The position numbers and the translations under genes are program-made. From Scatosoma sp045127595 (GTDB lineage: Bacteria > Bacillota > Clostridia > Christensenellales > Borkfalkiaceae), in contig JBGVQS010000021.1 in the NCBI GenBank assembly GCA_045127595.1, positions 1-64,000 of the forward strand: 64,000 nt of DNA. The letters run 5' to 3'. Shown piece after piece: positions 37,523 through 46,381 of this stretch (positions within the stretch are counted from its first letter, which is position 1; each line of letters begins with the position of its first letter). The notes under the pieces were generated by a model. That model was given only the letters and a program-made list of their open reading frames with translations, was not told where the DNA came from and did not search any database.

Positions 37523-38323
37523 TTAAATTATTTGTGAATGAGTCCTATATTGAATGGGACTCATTCCTTTTAGTTTACGTGAAATTCTTTCGTTGTTGTA
37601 ATAATAAATATATTCATGCAATTTTTCAATGAAAGCATCAACGCTTTCAAATTTTTCCCCATAAAACATTTCTACTTTTAGTCTTCCAAAGAAATTTTCC
37701 ATAACACTATTATCCATACAATTTCCTTTTCTAGACATACTAGGTTTTATATTATGACTCTTAAGAAGGTTTTGATAGTCTCTATGTTGATATTGCCAGC
37801 CTTGGTCTGAATGCATTAGAGGGGTTGCATTTTCGGGAAGTTTGGTAAATAAGCATTCCAGCATTTCCTGGATCTGTTTCATATTAGGGCTTAATGAAAT
37901 GGAATAGGATACAATCTCTCTGTTATATAAATCAAGTGTAGGAGATAAATATACTTTCTCTCCGCAAACATTAAATTGGGTTATGTCGGTGGTTAATTTT
38001 TCAAAAGGTTTATTTGACGTAAAATCTCTTTGTAAGAGATTTTCTGCTATTTTACCTATTTCGCCTTTGTAAGAGTGATACTTACCATTTTTGCACTGTT
38101 TTCCTTTTAAATTAAGGCTTTTCATTAGTTTTAACACTGTTTTATGATTGATGATATAGCCTAGTGCTCTCAGTTCATCGGTTATTCTACGATAGCCATA
38201 TCGATGTTGGTGATGGTTGAACAACTCTATAATTTCCTCTTTTTCTATTGCGTATTTATCTATCTTTCTTTTCTTTGTATGATAATAATATGTGCTACGC
38301 TTGACCCTAGAGATTTTCAACAA
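37523..38323 (-). CDS. IS3-family transposase OrfB (DDE catalytic part)
   Basis: 266 residues are listed from a TTG codon, but the frame stays open upstream to about 38395 (reading ...VTQLRHKFPLEILLKISRVKRSTYYYH). The real product is therefore an OrfAB fusion made by -1 frameshifting in the A-rich overlap near 38367-38374. It contains the HTH_21-type segment (RYGYRRIT) and the rve DDE core: Asp in TTDITQF, Asp in MHSDQGWQY and Glu in NSVMENFFGRLK. It carries out cut and copy-out strand transfer of this IS. No internal stop or frameshift damage is visible. Confidence 0.93.
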   Translation of the reverse strand: MLKISRVKRSTYYYHTKKRKIDKYAIEKEEIIELFNHHQHRYGYRRITDELRALGYIINHKTVLKLMKSLNLKGKQCKNGKYHSYKGEIGKIAENLLQRDFTSNKPFEKLTTDITQFNVCGEKVYLSPTLDLYNREIVSYSISLSPNMKQIQEMLECLFTKLPENATPLMHSDQGWQYQHRDYQNLLKSHNIKPSMSRKGNCMDNSVMENFFGRLKVEMFYGEKFESVDAFIEKLHEYIYYYNNERISRKLKGMSPIQYRTHSQII

Positions 38324-38358
38324 AATTTCCAGCGGAAATTTATGCCTTAATTGGGTAA

Positions 38359-38775
38359 CTATTTCTGCTTTTTGCTTTTCTTTTGCTCCTCCGCTACAAT
38401 TAAGGCCCTTAATTTTTTTATGTATTCTATTTCCGCACGCAGATATTCAACCTCTTTTTTTAAACGTTGGTTCTCTGAAATTATATCATCTTCACTAGGT
38501 TTGTTTAATGGATGCTTTTTAGGTCTACCTCTTTTTTTGGTGTCACTCACTATTTGATTGCCGCCGCGCCTTTCTATGTAAAAGCCAGCTTCTCCTTTTT
38601 CTAGATATATACGTTCCCATCTTCGAGCGAGTTCTTTTCCTTGGCAAACATTATTGCCTAACTTATACTTGCGAGCAGTCTCTCTATACCCTAAATGGTT
38701 ACTATACATATCCAGTATAACAGACATTTTAAATTTTGGCGAGTATTTCCTATTTGATTTTTTATTTTTATCCAT
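38359..38775 (-). CDS. IS3-family transposase OrfA
   Basis: A 138-residue protein. The start at 38775 (MDKNKKSN) is chosen because GGAGG lies 10 bases upstream; an earlier ATG falls inside the terminal repeat. It has an N-terminal helix-turn-helix (KYSPKFKMSVILDMY...GYRETARKYKLG) that binds the IS ends, and a C-terminal leucine-zipper-like coiled coil (about 88-125). It ends in a Lys-rich stretch where frameshifting into orfB is expected. Confidence 0.9.
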   Translation of the reverse strand: MDKNKKSNRKYSPKFKMSVILDMYSNHLGYRETARKYKLGNNVCQGKELARRWERIYLEKGEAGFYIERRGGNQIVSDTKKRGRPKKHPLNKPSEDDIISENQRLKKEVEYLRAEIEYIKKLRALIVAEEQKKSKKQK

Positions 38776-38794
38776 AAAATATGCACCTCCAATG

Positions 38795-38822
38795 TTTTGT
38801 CTAAACTTTGGGGTGCACATCA
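38795..38822 (-). repeat. IS right terminal inverted repeat
   Basis: Reads TGATGTGCACCCCAAAG on the minus strand and matches 37489-37516. The orfA ribosome binding site lies just inside it. Confidence 0.88.
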
Positions 38823-38864
38823 GCGTAAAGATTTACGCAACGGCTTTTTTATATACTTTTTAGT

Positions 38865-40502
38865 TTAATTTTTAGGCGTTATCGGTTGATAACCGTAAGG
38901 GATAAAGGAAGCATTGTCAAAGGGGCTCGTGATATTTGCCGCAGACAGCGAAAGCAAAAAGTTAGACGGCTCTGCTTCTTCCACAAGATAGATATAGCTT
39001 GTAAGGGCGTCTTCCTTATTTATAATAGCCTTTTGATACAAATTGATGGACGCTAAGCCCGAAACAGCGTAACTGATATAATAAACGGGGTTTGCGACTA
39101 CGACCTGTTTCCAATATCCTTGCAAATCTAATATTTTGCTCAATTTCTCAATGCCGCCGTACTCTTGACAAACTTCTTCAAAAATCTTGTCGAAATCGGG
39201 GATGACGTTTTCCGTTTGCGGATCACTTGTCAAAAGCTCCGCCTGACGGGTGTATACGGTATATTCAAAATCGTCCACAAGGGTAGAAGTTACGATATTT
39301 GCCAAAGCGGTGTACGTTTGCATGGCGGTTAATGCGCGCGCCGTTTGTTTGGGTAAACGATTTTGCAAATAACCGATAAAGAACCACTCGTTGCTTTGCG
39401 ATTGCGTTTCCGCAAGGTCAAAAGACTGCTCCGCTAAATCTTGGTGCAGGGCGGCGTAATAATGCCCCAACTCATGCACAACCGAAAGCCCCGTTTGATA
39501 CCCCGGCCCAAAATAACAAAAGGGAGTGCCGTATTCGGGCAAGTAGGTGCAAAATGCGCCCTCAAACGCGCTGGAAGAAGTGGCAAAGAGTACCGCTTTT
39601 GAATCAAGTGCGTCGCTGAACGCATGCTTCATGGGATCGGGGGAATTTTCAATGTATTCCGCAAGGTAATCTTGCGCCAAGTTCTTATAATTTTTTGAAA
39701 AGAAGTCGTTGCAAAATTGCAAATCATTCATAGAAAGTTCGCTTTGTGCTGTATAGAAATCCTTTTGCGATTCAAACAGTGCAGGGACGAGATACTCGGC
39801 TACGTTATTGCGGAAATTTTCGGTTTGTTGCAAGTCGTAATCCCGTCTATACACGTTATCATGCGCGTATTCGTAATAATTTGGATACCCGTACTCCTTA
39901 GCGATCGCGTTATTGACGGAAATGACTTTCGTATACAGTCCGTCGATTTTTTCTTCCAACTGCCGCTTTGAAAGCTCGTAATATTCGTCGATTAGGGTGC
40001 GGCTGGATTCGTTCAAGCGTTTGAGTTCTTCAAAATCCGCAAGCATAAATCGAATATCTTCTTCCGACCAATCAGAGAAAAATTCGTCGCGATAGGGGGA
40101 ATCGGAGCGGTATATTTCCTGCACAGCAAGTAAATATTCGCTGTGGAGAGTGGAATAGGCGTTGGAAGCGTAGGCGTTATTGCTTTTGGCAACCGAGCTG
40201 TTCATATTTGCATAATAAGAAATGGTCGCGACGCGTTCCTGCGTTTCCACGTGTTCAAGCAAGCGCGCGTATTCTTCCCAAAGCCGTTCGATTTTGCGCG
40301 GATTATATCCTTCCAAAGTCGCTTTTTTACATTCTTCGAGTTTACTGCGTACCTGTTTCACGTCCACGGGCGAAAGGGTAAACGATAGAAAGGGATTCGG
40401 TTCTTTTTTGGATTTATCGGTCGGGATATTACAGCTTGGCAACAAAAAAATGGTCAAGCAAACGGACAAAACCGCCGATAGGATTTTTATACTTTTTTTC
40501 AT
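38865..40502 (-). CDS. M3-type (oligoendopeptidase-like) metallopeptidase lipoprotein
   Basis: A 545-residue protein. The start at 40502 opens directly on a lipoprotein signal peptide with lipobox LPSC (Cys24); the longer frame upstream overlaps metA. It is largely helical with the zinc motif HELGH (His343, Glu344, His347) followed by a downstream Glu (in SNEWFF), the M3/oligoendopeptidase F arrangement. Being lipid-anchored, it should cut peptides outside the membrane. It lies 11 bp after metA on the same strand and is probably co-transcribed. Its 3' end faces the split terminator. Confidence 0.87.
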   Translation of the reverse strand: MKKSIKILSAVLSVCLTIFLLPSCNIPTDKSKKEPNPFLSFTLSPVDVKQVRSKLEECKKATLEGYNPRKIERLWEEYARLLEHVETQERVATISYYANMNSSVAKSNNAYASNAYSTLHSEYLLAVQEIYRSDSPYRDEFFSDWSEEDIRFMLADFEELKRLNESSRTLIDEYYELSKRQLEEKIDGLYTKVISVNNAIAKEYGYPNYYEYAHDNVYRRDYDLQQTENFRNNVAEYLVPALFESQKDFYTAQSELSMNDLQFCNDFFSKNYKNLAQDYLAEYIENSPDPMKHAFSDALDSKAVLFATSSSAFEGAFCTYLPEYGTPFCYFGPGYQTGLSVVHELGHYYAALHQDLAEQSFDLAETQSQSNEWFFIGYLQNRLPKQTARALTAMQTYTALANIVTSTLVDDFEYTVYTRQAELLTSDPQTENVIPDFDKIFEEVCQEYGGIEKLSKILDLQGYWKQVVVANPVYYISYAVSGLASINLYQKAIINKEDALTSYIYLVEEAEPSNFLLSLSAANITSPFDNASFIPYGYQPITPKN

Positions 40503-40513
40503 GATTCCATCTC

Positions 40514-41428
40514 TTATACTTTTTTGATGTCGTAGGGAGTGCTTTGATATACGAAATAATTCAGCCAATTTGAAAAGAGCAAATGCGCATGTCCGCGCCA
40601 AGTTACGACGGGTGGCTTTGTTTCATCGTCGTTTAAGAAATAACGCACGGGCTTTTTAATGGGCTTGCCTTGGGAAAGGTCGCGAAGGTACTCGTTTTTT
40701 AAAGTATCGGCGTCATATTCCGAATGGCCTGTGATAAAGATTTGTCTGCCGTTTTTCGTAGAGATCGCATACACGCCCGTTTCCGCGGACGAAGCCAAGA
40801 TTTTGAGTTCCTGCACCCTTTCAATATCTTCGCGAAGAACGGTGGTGTGTCTGGATTGCGGTACGTTGAAAATATCGTCGAAGCCGCGGAATAAAATAGA
40901 GTTTTTATATTCTACCATATGCGGAAAAATGCCAAATAATTTTTCGGGTACGGAACGCTTTTGGATTCCGTAATGGTAATAAAGCCCTGCTTGCGCCCCC
41001 CAACACACGTAAAAAGTGCTATGGACGTGCGTTTTGCTCCATTCCATAATTTGCGTCAGTTCTTCCCAATATTCCACTTCTTCAAAGGGAAGATGCTCTA
41101 CGGGCGCGCCCGTAATAATCATACCGTCGAAGTTTTGATCTTTCACGTCGTCAAAGGTTTTATAGAACGCCAAAAGGTGTTCTTCCGCAACGTTTTTCGA
41201 TTGATGGGATTTCGTATGGATTAGCTCCATTTCCACCTGCAAGGGGGAGTTCCCCAATAACCTGGAAAACTGCGTTTCGGTTTCTATTTTTTTCGGCATC
41301 AGGTTCAAGAGTAAAATTTTCAAAGGACGGATATCCTGCGTCGTCGCACGCTGCTCCGTCATAACGAAAATGTTTTCACTCTCCAACGTTTTTACCGCGG
41401 GTAAGTTGTTTGGAATTTTAATAGGCAT
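40514..41428 (-). CDS. metA: Homoserine O-acetyltransferase (MetA family)
   Basis: A 304-residue enzyme of the MetA/HTS fold. The catalytic Cys142 (CWGAQAG) and the TGHSEYD motif with the catalytic Glu/His are present. Residue 111 is Glu (GAPVEHLPF). In this family Glu111 goes with acetyl-CoA use and Gly111 with succinyl-CoA use. It therefore most likely makes O-acetyl-L-homoserine, the substrate of the MetY encoded 63 bp upstream. No export signal is present. Despite its usual annotation as a succinyltransferase, the acetyl assignment is favoured here. Confidence 0.92.
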   Translation of the reverse strand: MPIKIPNNLPAVKTLESENIFVMTEQRATTQDIRPLKILLLNLMPKKIETETQFSRLLGNSPLQVEMELIHTKSHQSKNVAEEHLLAFYKTFDDVKDQNFDGMIITGAPVEHLPFEEVEYWEELTQIMEWSKTHVHSTFYVCWGAQAGLYYHYGIQKRSVPEKLFGIFPHMVEYKNSILFRGFDDIFNVPQSRHTTVLREDIERVQELKILASSAETGVYAISTKNGRQIFITGHSEYDADTLKNEYLRDLSQGKPIKKPVRYFLNDDETKPPVVTWRGHAHLLFSNWLNYFVYQSTPYDIKKV

Positions 41429-41491
41429 AATGTTTTTCTCTCATTAAATCAATCTTGTGTCTATGGAAAACGGCAAGCTGTAAACGTTGGC

Positions 41492-42781
41492 TTATAAGCT
41501 GTTCAAAGCTTGTTGAATATCTTCAATAAGATCCTCGTAATGCTCCAAGCCGCAGGATAAGCGCACCAAATCCCCCGGTACGCCCGCCGCGATCAATTCT
41601 TCTTCGTTCATTTGACGGTGGGTGGCGCTTGCGGGGTGTAAACAGCAGCTTCGCGCGTCGGCAACGTGTGTTTCAATCGCGATAATCTTCAAGGCTTTCA
41701 TGAACCTTTCCGCCGCCGCTCTGCCCCCTTTTATACCGAAGCTGACTACGCCGCATGTGCCGTTCGGCATATATTTTTGCTGTAAGGGGTAATAGGGGTT
41801 GGACGGTAAATCGGGATAATTCACCCAACCGATTTGTTCGTTGCTTTCAAGGAATTGCGCTACTTTTTGCGCGTTCAAGCAATGACGGGGCATACGCACG
41901 TGCAAGCTTTCTAAACCCAAATTGAGATAGAACGCGCTCTGCGGAGATTGCGTACAGCCAAAATCGCGCATAAGTTGCGCCGTTGCTTTGGTGATAAACG
42001 CGCCGTCCAGCCCGAATTTTTCCGCATAAGTGATGCCGTGATAGCTCTCGTCGGGGGTGCAAAGACCGGGAAATTTCTCCGCGTTTGCCCACCAATCGAA
42101 TTTCCCTGAATCGACGATACAGCCGCCGACCGCTACGCCGTGCCCGTCCATATATTTCGTAGTGGAATGGGTAACGATATCCGCACCGAATTCAAAAGGA
42201 CGGCAATTCACGGGGGTAGCAAACGTGTTATCCACGATCAAGGGGACGCCGTGTTTATGCGCCGCCGCCGCAAATTTTTCAATATCTAACACGGTCAGCG
42301 CAGGATTTGCAATCGTTTCTCCAAAGACCGCTTTCGTGTTCGGACGAAAGGCTTTTTCCAGTTCTTCTTCCGTGCAATCGGGGGAAACGAAAGTGAAATC
42401 AATCCCCATTTTTTTCATGGTAACGGAGAACAGATTAAACGTGCCCCCGTAAATGGACGAGGAGGAAATGACGTGGTCGCCGCAGTTTGCGATATTGAAA
42501 ATGGCAAAAAAGTTCGCCGCCTGCCCAGAGGAGAGTAGCATTGCCGCGCTGCCCCCTTCCAATTCGCAAATTTTTGCCGCTACGGTATCGCAGGTAGGGT
42601 TTTGGAGTCGGGAATAGAAATAGCCGCTCGCTTCCAAATCAAAAAGCTTGCCCATATCCTCGCTTGTCGCGTATTTAAACGTAGTGCTTTGCACGATGGG
42701 GACTTGACGGGGTTCTCCGTTGCCGGGCGTATAGCCGCCCTGCACGCATGTGGTTTCGATTTTTAAAGGTTGCTTTTTCAT
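41492..42781 (-). CDS. metY: O-acetylhomoserine sulfhydrylase (aminocarboxypropyltransferase)
   Basis: A 429-residue PLP enzyme of the Cys/Met metabolism family, starting after AAGGAG. The Schiff-base lysine is Lys209 in HSTTKYMDGHG. SRLQNPT, SSGQAAN and VDNTFATP are the cofactor-site motifs. It joins O-acetylhomoserine with sulfide to give homocysteine, so direct sulfhydrylation is the methionine route suggested by this locus. It is the first gene of metY-metA-M3 peptidase, with a promoter at 42842-42871. No SAM riboswitch or T-box is recognisable in the short leader. Confidence 0.94.
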   Translation of the reverse strand: MKKQPLKIETTCVQGGYTPGNGEPRQVPIVQSTTFKYATSEDMGKLFDLEASGYFYSRLQNPTCDTVAAKICELEGGSAAMLLSSGQAANFFAIFNIANCGDHVISSSSIYGGTFNLFSVTMKKMGIDFTFVSPDCTEEELEKAFRPNTKAVFGETIANPALTVLDIEKFAAAAHKHGVPLIVDNTFATPVNCRPFEFGADIVTHSTTKYMDGHGVAVGGCIVDSGKFDWWANAEKFPGLCTPDESYHGITYAEKFGLDGAFITKATAQLMRDFGCTQSPQSAFYLNLGLESLHVRMPRHCLNAQKVAQFLESNEQIGWVNYPDLPSNPYYPLQQKYMPNGTCGVVSFGIKGGRAAAERFMKALKIIAIETHVADARSCCLHPASATHRQMNEEELIAAGVPGDLVRLSCGLEHYEDLIEDIQQALNSL

Positions 42782-42841
42782 GTTCGCACACTCCTTTGCG
42801 CAGACCGCGCAGTTTTTAATAAATGCGAGTTATACGTAGAA

Positions 42842-42871
42842 AGTATAGCATAAGAGCGCGTTTTTCGTCAA
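42842..42871 (-). promoter_or_regulatory. Sigma-A promoter for metY operon
   Basis: On the minus strand, TTGACG (42866-42871) and TATACT (42842-42847) are spaced 18 bp. The start codon lies 60 bp downstream. Confidence 0.75.
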
Positions 42872-42877
42872 GTATTT

Positions 42878-42907
42878 TTGACTTTTTTAAGCAAGACCGC
42901 GGATAAA
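42878..42907 (+). promoter_or_regulatory. Possible weak promoter for opp operon 2
   Basis: TTGACT at 42878-42883 and GATAAA at 42902-42907 have an 18-bp spacer. The -10 match is poor. It would lie back to back with the metY promoter. Confidence 0.35.
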
Positions 42908-42935
42908 AATCGGGCGGCGGCGCACAATAGATTAT

Positions 42936-45119
42936 ATGAATAAAGAGAAACGGAGTGTTGGAAAAATTTGTCGTGCGTTCGCGGCGGTTGCCGCTTGCGG
43001 TGTCTGCGTCTTTACGCAAGCCTGTGCCGCTCGGGTAAACGACGGAGCGTTTCTTGATGACGTAATCACGCGTGAAAATTTCGACTCCGTTTACGGAAAG
43101 ATAGGCAGACGGGTGCAAATTAGCGACGTTTGGGAGGATGAAAAGGGGCTTGCGCACGTGCAAGTGGACGGGACTGATTACGAGTTGGGCATGGATTTTT
43201 TATCCATGGCAATGGTCTACAACGCAAAGCCGTCGGGGAAGTTCTTGACGGCGACCGACGCGTATAACGAGTGGTGGCGGCTATATATGCAGCGTTGGAA
43301 TTACCTTGTTCCCGAAGTGCCTCTTTATTCCAATCAATATTACGACGTATATAACGGCAAGATTGAAAAGCTGGAAACAAGCCCTTACTGGGGTGTGGAA
43401 GACGCAATCGTCGGCGCGAGAGTCCTTTCGGGGGATAATTCGGTCATTTTGGGGAGTAATACCGACTTGACGGGGCTATTTAGAAACGCCGCGTTTGGGA
43501 AGTCGGTGGCAGGTGCGGCTGACTTAGATATAGAGCGTTTGACAAGCGGCTATTCGACCGTCATTACGGACATGGGTGGCTCGTTTGCATGGGCGGATAC
43601 GCAAATTTTACGAAAACACGAAGATGAAATGAACGGGGACGGAACGCGTACGTTTACGCTGACGATAGCGGACGGGCTTGTTTTTTCTGACGGAACGCCC
43701 ATTAAGGCGGAAAATTATATTGCCGCGCTACTTGCAGGCAGTACCCCCATCATGCGCGAAGCGGGCGGAAGCGACGCGGCAGGGCTTACCGTAGTAGGCT
43801 ATGACGAGTTTAAAAGCTACGACGGGACGGGGGAAGAAATTCCTTTTTCGGGGGTGCGTTTGCTTGACGAATATACCTTTTCCGTTACGGTAAAAGAGGA
43901 ATATGCCGATTATTATTACGCCATGCAATACAGTGCGTTTACGCCCGTACCAACGGAGTTGTATTTGGGGGATTATCACATTGTAGACGGCGGAAAGGGT
44001 GCGTATATCGAACGGGATTTTTATAAAAAGACGGTCAAAAACGGTGCGGAACGCTACGTGATGTCGGACGTGATCGAGCGGAACATGAACGAGCTTTCCG
44101 CGCAAGTATTTCCCTATTCGGGGCCGTATATCGTCGAATCGTTCGACCGCGGCACAAGGGTGGCTACGTTAAAACGGAATCCGCTATATAAAGGGGATAT
44201 TCGCGGCAAAGCGCAAATCGAGCGAATTTCTTACGTGAAAATCGTAACCGAAACCCAACTGGATCAGCTTAAAAAGGGCAGGGTAGACGTCTTATCCTCG
44301 GTAACGGGGGGCGAAGAAACGAAAGCGGCGCTCAGCGTTGTGGACGGAGTGCGTTTTAAAGAAACCCATTACGATCGCGCGGGTTATGGCAAGCTTGCGT
44401 TTCGTTGCGATTTCTCTCCGACGCAGTTTACCGAAGTCCGTCGGGCAATCATGCGCACTATCGACCGCAACGAGTTCGCGCAAACGTTTACGGGCGGCTA
44501 CGGCAGCGTTGTGGACGCGCCCTATTACGTGGGTTCGGACGCTTACCTTGCGGTCAAGGATAGAATGAAGCTGAACCGTTATACGGTCAATATCGGAAAG
44601 GCAAAGGAAGAACTTGAAAAGGGCGGTTGGATTTACGATTCCAAGGGGAATTTGTACGACGAACAGGACGAACGTCGGGGGGCGGTGCGGTATAAGAAAT
44701 TGCAAGGCTATGAAAAAAGCTTTGAAAATCTTGGCTATGCGTCTACCGATAACAAGTATCGAACGGTAAAAATCGACGGAGAGTATTATATGCCGCTTGC
44801 GATTAACTGGATCGGAACGCAGCCCAACCCTGTAACCGAACAGCTGATTACCGCTTGGCAAAACAATCCCAACGCAGGCAAAAAGATCGGCATGTATATC
44901 ACCTACACCGCCTCGGATATGACGTCCGCGCTCTATGGAGAATACAGTCAAATGCCTGCCTACGGTTTCCGCCGAGCGAGATACGGCGCGGTCAATTTTG
45001 CGACGGGCTTTACCGACGCGGCGTACGACCAGTCTTTCGCGTGGACGATCGATCCGATAATGTATAGTAATTATAGTACCAATTATTTACTCGATTCCGC
45101 GGATTTTTTAAAACCGTGA
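42936..45119 (+). CDS. oppA: Oligopeptide ABC transporter substrate-binding lipoprotein (OppA-2)
   Basis: A 727-residue family 5 solute-binding protein with lipobox TQAC (Cys30). Typical segments include TFTLTIADGLVFSDGTPIKAENY in the first lobe and PYYVGSDAYLAVKDR-type regions in the second. It is longer than typical OppA (500-600 residues), with an N-terminal domain of about 200 residues before the usual start. No convincing ribosome binding site is seen before ATG 42936 and no alternative start is available. It is followed by a structured intergenic element and then the permease genes. The substrate is probably peptides; specificity is unknown. Confidence 0.88.
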   Translation: MNKEKRSVGKICRAFAAVAACGVCVFTQACAARVNDGAFLDDVITRENFDSVYGKIGRRVQISDVWEDEKGLAHVQVDGTDYELGMDFLSMAMVYNAKPSGKFLTATDAYNEWWRLYMQRWNYLVPEVPLYSNQYYDVYNGKIEKLETSPYWGVEDAIVGARVLSGDNSVILGSNTDLTGLFRNAAFGKSVAGAADLDIERLTSGYSTVITDMGGSFAWADTQILRKHEDEMNGDGTRTFTLTIADGLVFSDGTPIKAENYIAALLAGSTPIMREAGGSDAAGLTVVGYDEFKSYDGTGEEIPFSGVRLLDEYTFSVTVKEEYADYYYAMQYSAFTPVPTELYLGDYHIVDGGKGAYIERDFYKKTVKNGAERYVMSDVIERNMNELSAQVFPYSGPYIVESFDRGTRVATLKRNPLYKGDIRGKAQIERISYVKIVTETQLDQLKKGRVDVLSSVTGGEETKAALSVVDGVRFKETHYDRAGYGKLAFRCDFSPTQFTEVRRAIMRTIDRNEFAQTFTGGYGSVVDAPYYVGSDAYLAVKDRMKLNRYTVNIGKAKEELEKGGWIYDSKGNLYDEQDERRGAVRYKKLQGYEKSFENLGYASTDNKYRTVKIDGEYYMPLAINWIGTQPNPVTEQLITAWQNNPNAGKKIGMYITYTASDMTSALYGEYSQMPAYGFRRARYGAVNFATGFTDAAYDQSFAWTIDPIMYSNYSTNYLLDSADFLKP

Positions 45120-45230
45120 TTCTGCTTCGTAATACTGCGTTGCGCTGTGTTTTTCTCGCTCGCGTACGCCAAGTACGCTCCCGTCGAAAATACGCGCGCG
45201 CCTTGTCTTACTCGCAGCCTGCACGGTTTT
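45110..45230 (+). repeat. Structured intergenic element, copy A (between oppA-2 and oppB-2)
   Basis: AAAACCGTG (45110-45118) pairs with CACGGTTTT (45222-45230) around a structured interior. The centre is GCGTAC-GCCAA-GTACGC followed by TCCCGTC. Copies B and C share this design with compensatory base changes. It starts inside the last codons of oppA-2. Such intercistronic hairpins often stabilise binding-protein mRNA, but that role is inferred. Confidence 0.65.
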
Positions 45231-45243
45231 ATAGGACAAGGAA

Positions 45244-45288
45244 TTCTACTTCGTAATACTGCGTTGCGCTGTGTTTTTCTCGCTCGCG
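45244..45288 (+). repeat. Direct 45-bp repeat of the left half of element A
   Basis: Identical to 45120-45164 except for one base. It represents a truncated second copy of the element without the central hairpin. Confidence 0.85.
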
Positions 45289-45357
45289 CATGACTTAAAA
45301 ACGCAAAATTGCTCTGCTTAATCATCAAATCAATACCGAATTTCAAGGAGTTATCTT

Positions 45358-46374
45358 ATGGGTAGATATTTATTAAAGCGGCTTGGATACGTAGCGCTCA
45401 TGCTCGTTTTGCTGTCGCTGATCATATTTTTCGTATACAACTTAATGCCCGTAGATAAGGCGGCGGATATGGCTATGCAAGAAATTTCCGCCAACAAAAA
45501 CCTTATATATGCCGAGCGGTATTTGTTTTGGAAACGGCGTTTAGGGTTAGACGGGGGGCTTTTAAAACGGTACTTGCGTTGGGTAGGGGTAGCGCCCTAT
45601 TACGACGGAAGCTTTCAGGGCTTACTGCAAGGAAATTTCGGGCAGTCGGTAACGTACGGAAAACCCGTCGTCGAAGTGGTCAAAGAACCGCTCAAAAACA
45701 CCCTGTTTCTCAATTTATTTGCTACGGCAATATCGCTAGGGATTACCATACCGCTCGGTATTTTTTGCGGCGCAAACAAGGGTAGTAAAAGGGATTTGGC
45801 GGTACAGGTAGGTACGATTATCGGTTACAGTCTGCCCGTGTTTATCGTAGCGATTTTATTTATCCGTTTTTTATCGGTAGATCTAAATCTGTTTCCCGTT
45901 TCGGGTATGAATTCGGTGGGGAAAAATTATACGGGCATACGCGCGTTTTTGGATAAATTGTACCATTTTGCCCTGCCGATTATCGTAACCGCCTTTTGTT
46001 CGCTTGGGGGAATGACGAGATACGTTCGCGCCGCTATGGTAGACGCACTTTCGCTCGATTGCGTGCGGACGGCGCGCGCTAAGGGGCTTAAAAAACGCTT
46101 GGTTGTATATTCCCACGCATGGCGAAACGCGTTGATTCCCGTGATACCGCTTGTAATCAGTTGGCTCGTCAGTGTTTTTTCGGGGTCAATCATGATAGAA
46201 AATATTTTCGGGATCAACGGGATAGGAAAGGTGTATTTTGACGCGCTCACGTCGGGGGATAACGAAATTGTCTTGATTATGCAGTTATTTTATATCCTGC
46301 TTGCGTTACTTGGGAATTTGCTTGTAGACGTTGCTTACGGCGTAGCCGATCCGCGTGTACGAATACAAAAATGA
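45358..46374 (+). CDS. oppB: Oligopeptide ABC transporter permease (OppB-2)
   Basis: A 338-residue permease preceded by AAGGAG. It has the OppB N-terminal helix, a conserved TIPLGIFCGANKGSKRD segment and the EAA loop RTARAKGLKKRLVVYSHAWRN (about 239-259), and it ends in VADPRVRI as OppB proteins do. About six membrane helices are seen. It forms the channel with the unusual permease encoded 7 bp downstream. Confidence 0.93.
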   Translation: MGRYLLKRLGYVALMLVLLSLIIFFVYNLMPVDKAADMAMQEISANKNLIYAERYLFWKRRLGLDGGLLKRYLRWVGVAPYYDGSFQGLLQGNFGQSVTYGKPVVEVVKEPLKNTLFLNLFATAISLGITIPLGIFCGANKGSKRDLAVQVGTIIGYSLPVFIVAILFIRFLSVDLNLFPVSGMNSVGKNYTGIRAFLDKLYHFALPIIVTAFCSLGGMTRYVRAAMVDALSLDCVRTARAKGLKKRLVVYSHAWRNALIPVIPLVISWLVSVFSGSIMIENIFGINGIGKVYFDALTSGDNEIVLIMQLFYILLALLGNLLVDVAYGVADPRVRIQK

Positions 46375-46381
46375 GGGAAGT

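Larger units (their letters stand above)
37489..38822 (-). mobile_element. IS3-family insertion sequence, 1334 bp
   Basis: The element is bounded by 28-bp imperfect inverted repeats (37489-37516 and 38795-38822; 22 of 28 positions match; both begin TGA). A 4-bp target duplication GCGT flanks it at 37485-37488 and 38823-38826. It carries orfA and orfB on the minus strand in -1 relative frames, the standard IS3 design. Ends, duplication and both reading frames are intact, so it looks recent and possibly active. Confidence 0.93.
37473..38850. terminator. Bidirectional terminator split by an IS element
   Basis: The left arm AAAAAAGCCGTTGCGT (37473-37488) and the right arm ending ACGCAACGGCTTTTTT (38835-38850) flank the IS. 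Removing 37489-38822 and one copy of GCGT restores an 18-bp perfect stem with an AGAT loop and A/T tracts on both sides. That would be the shared terminator of tcdA and the converging peptidase gene. In the present arrangement the arms are 1.3 kb apart. Confidence 0.88.

Noticed and set aside
42782..42935. Possible SAM riboswitch or T-box before metY
   Set aside because: The leader is about 60 bases from the -10 box to the start codon and shows no P1-P4 layout, no T-box sequence and no terminator. A protein regulator is more likely.
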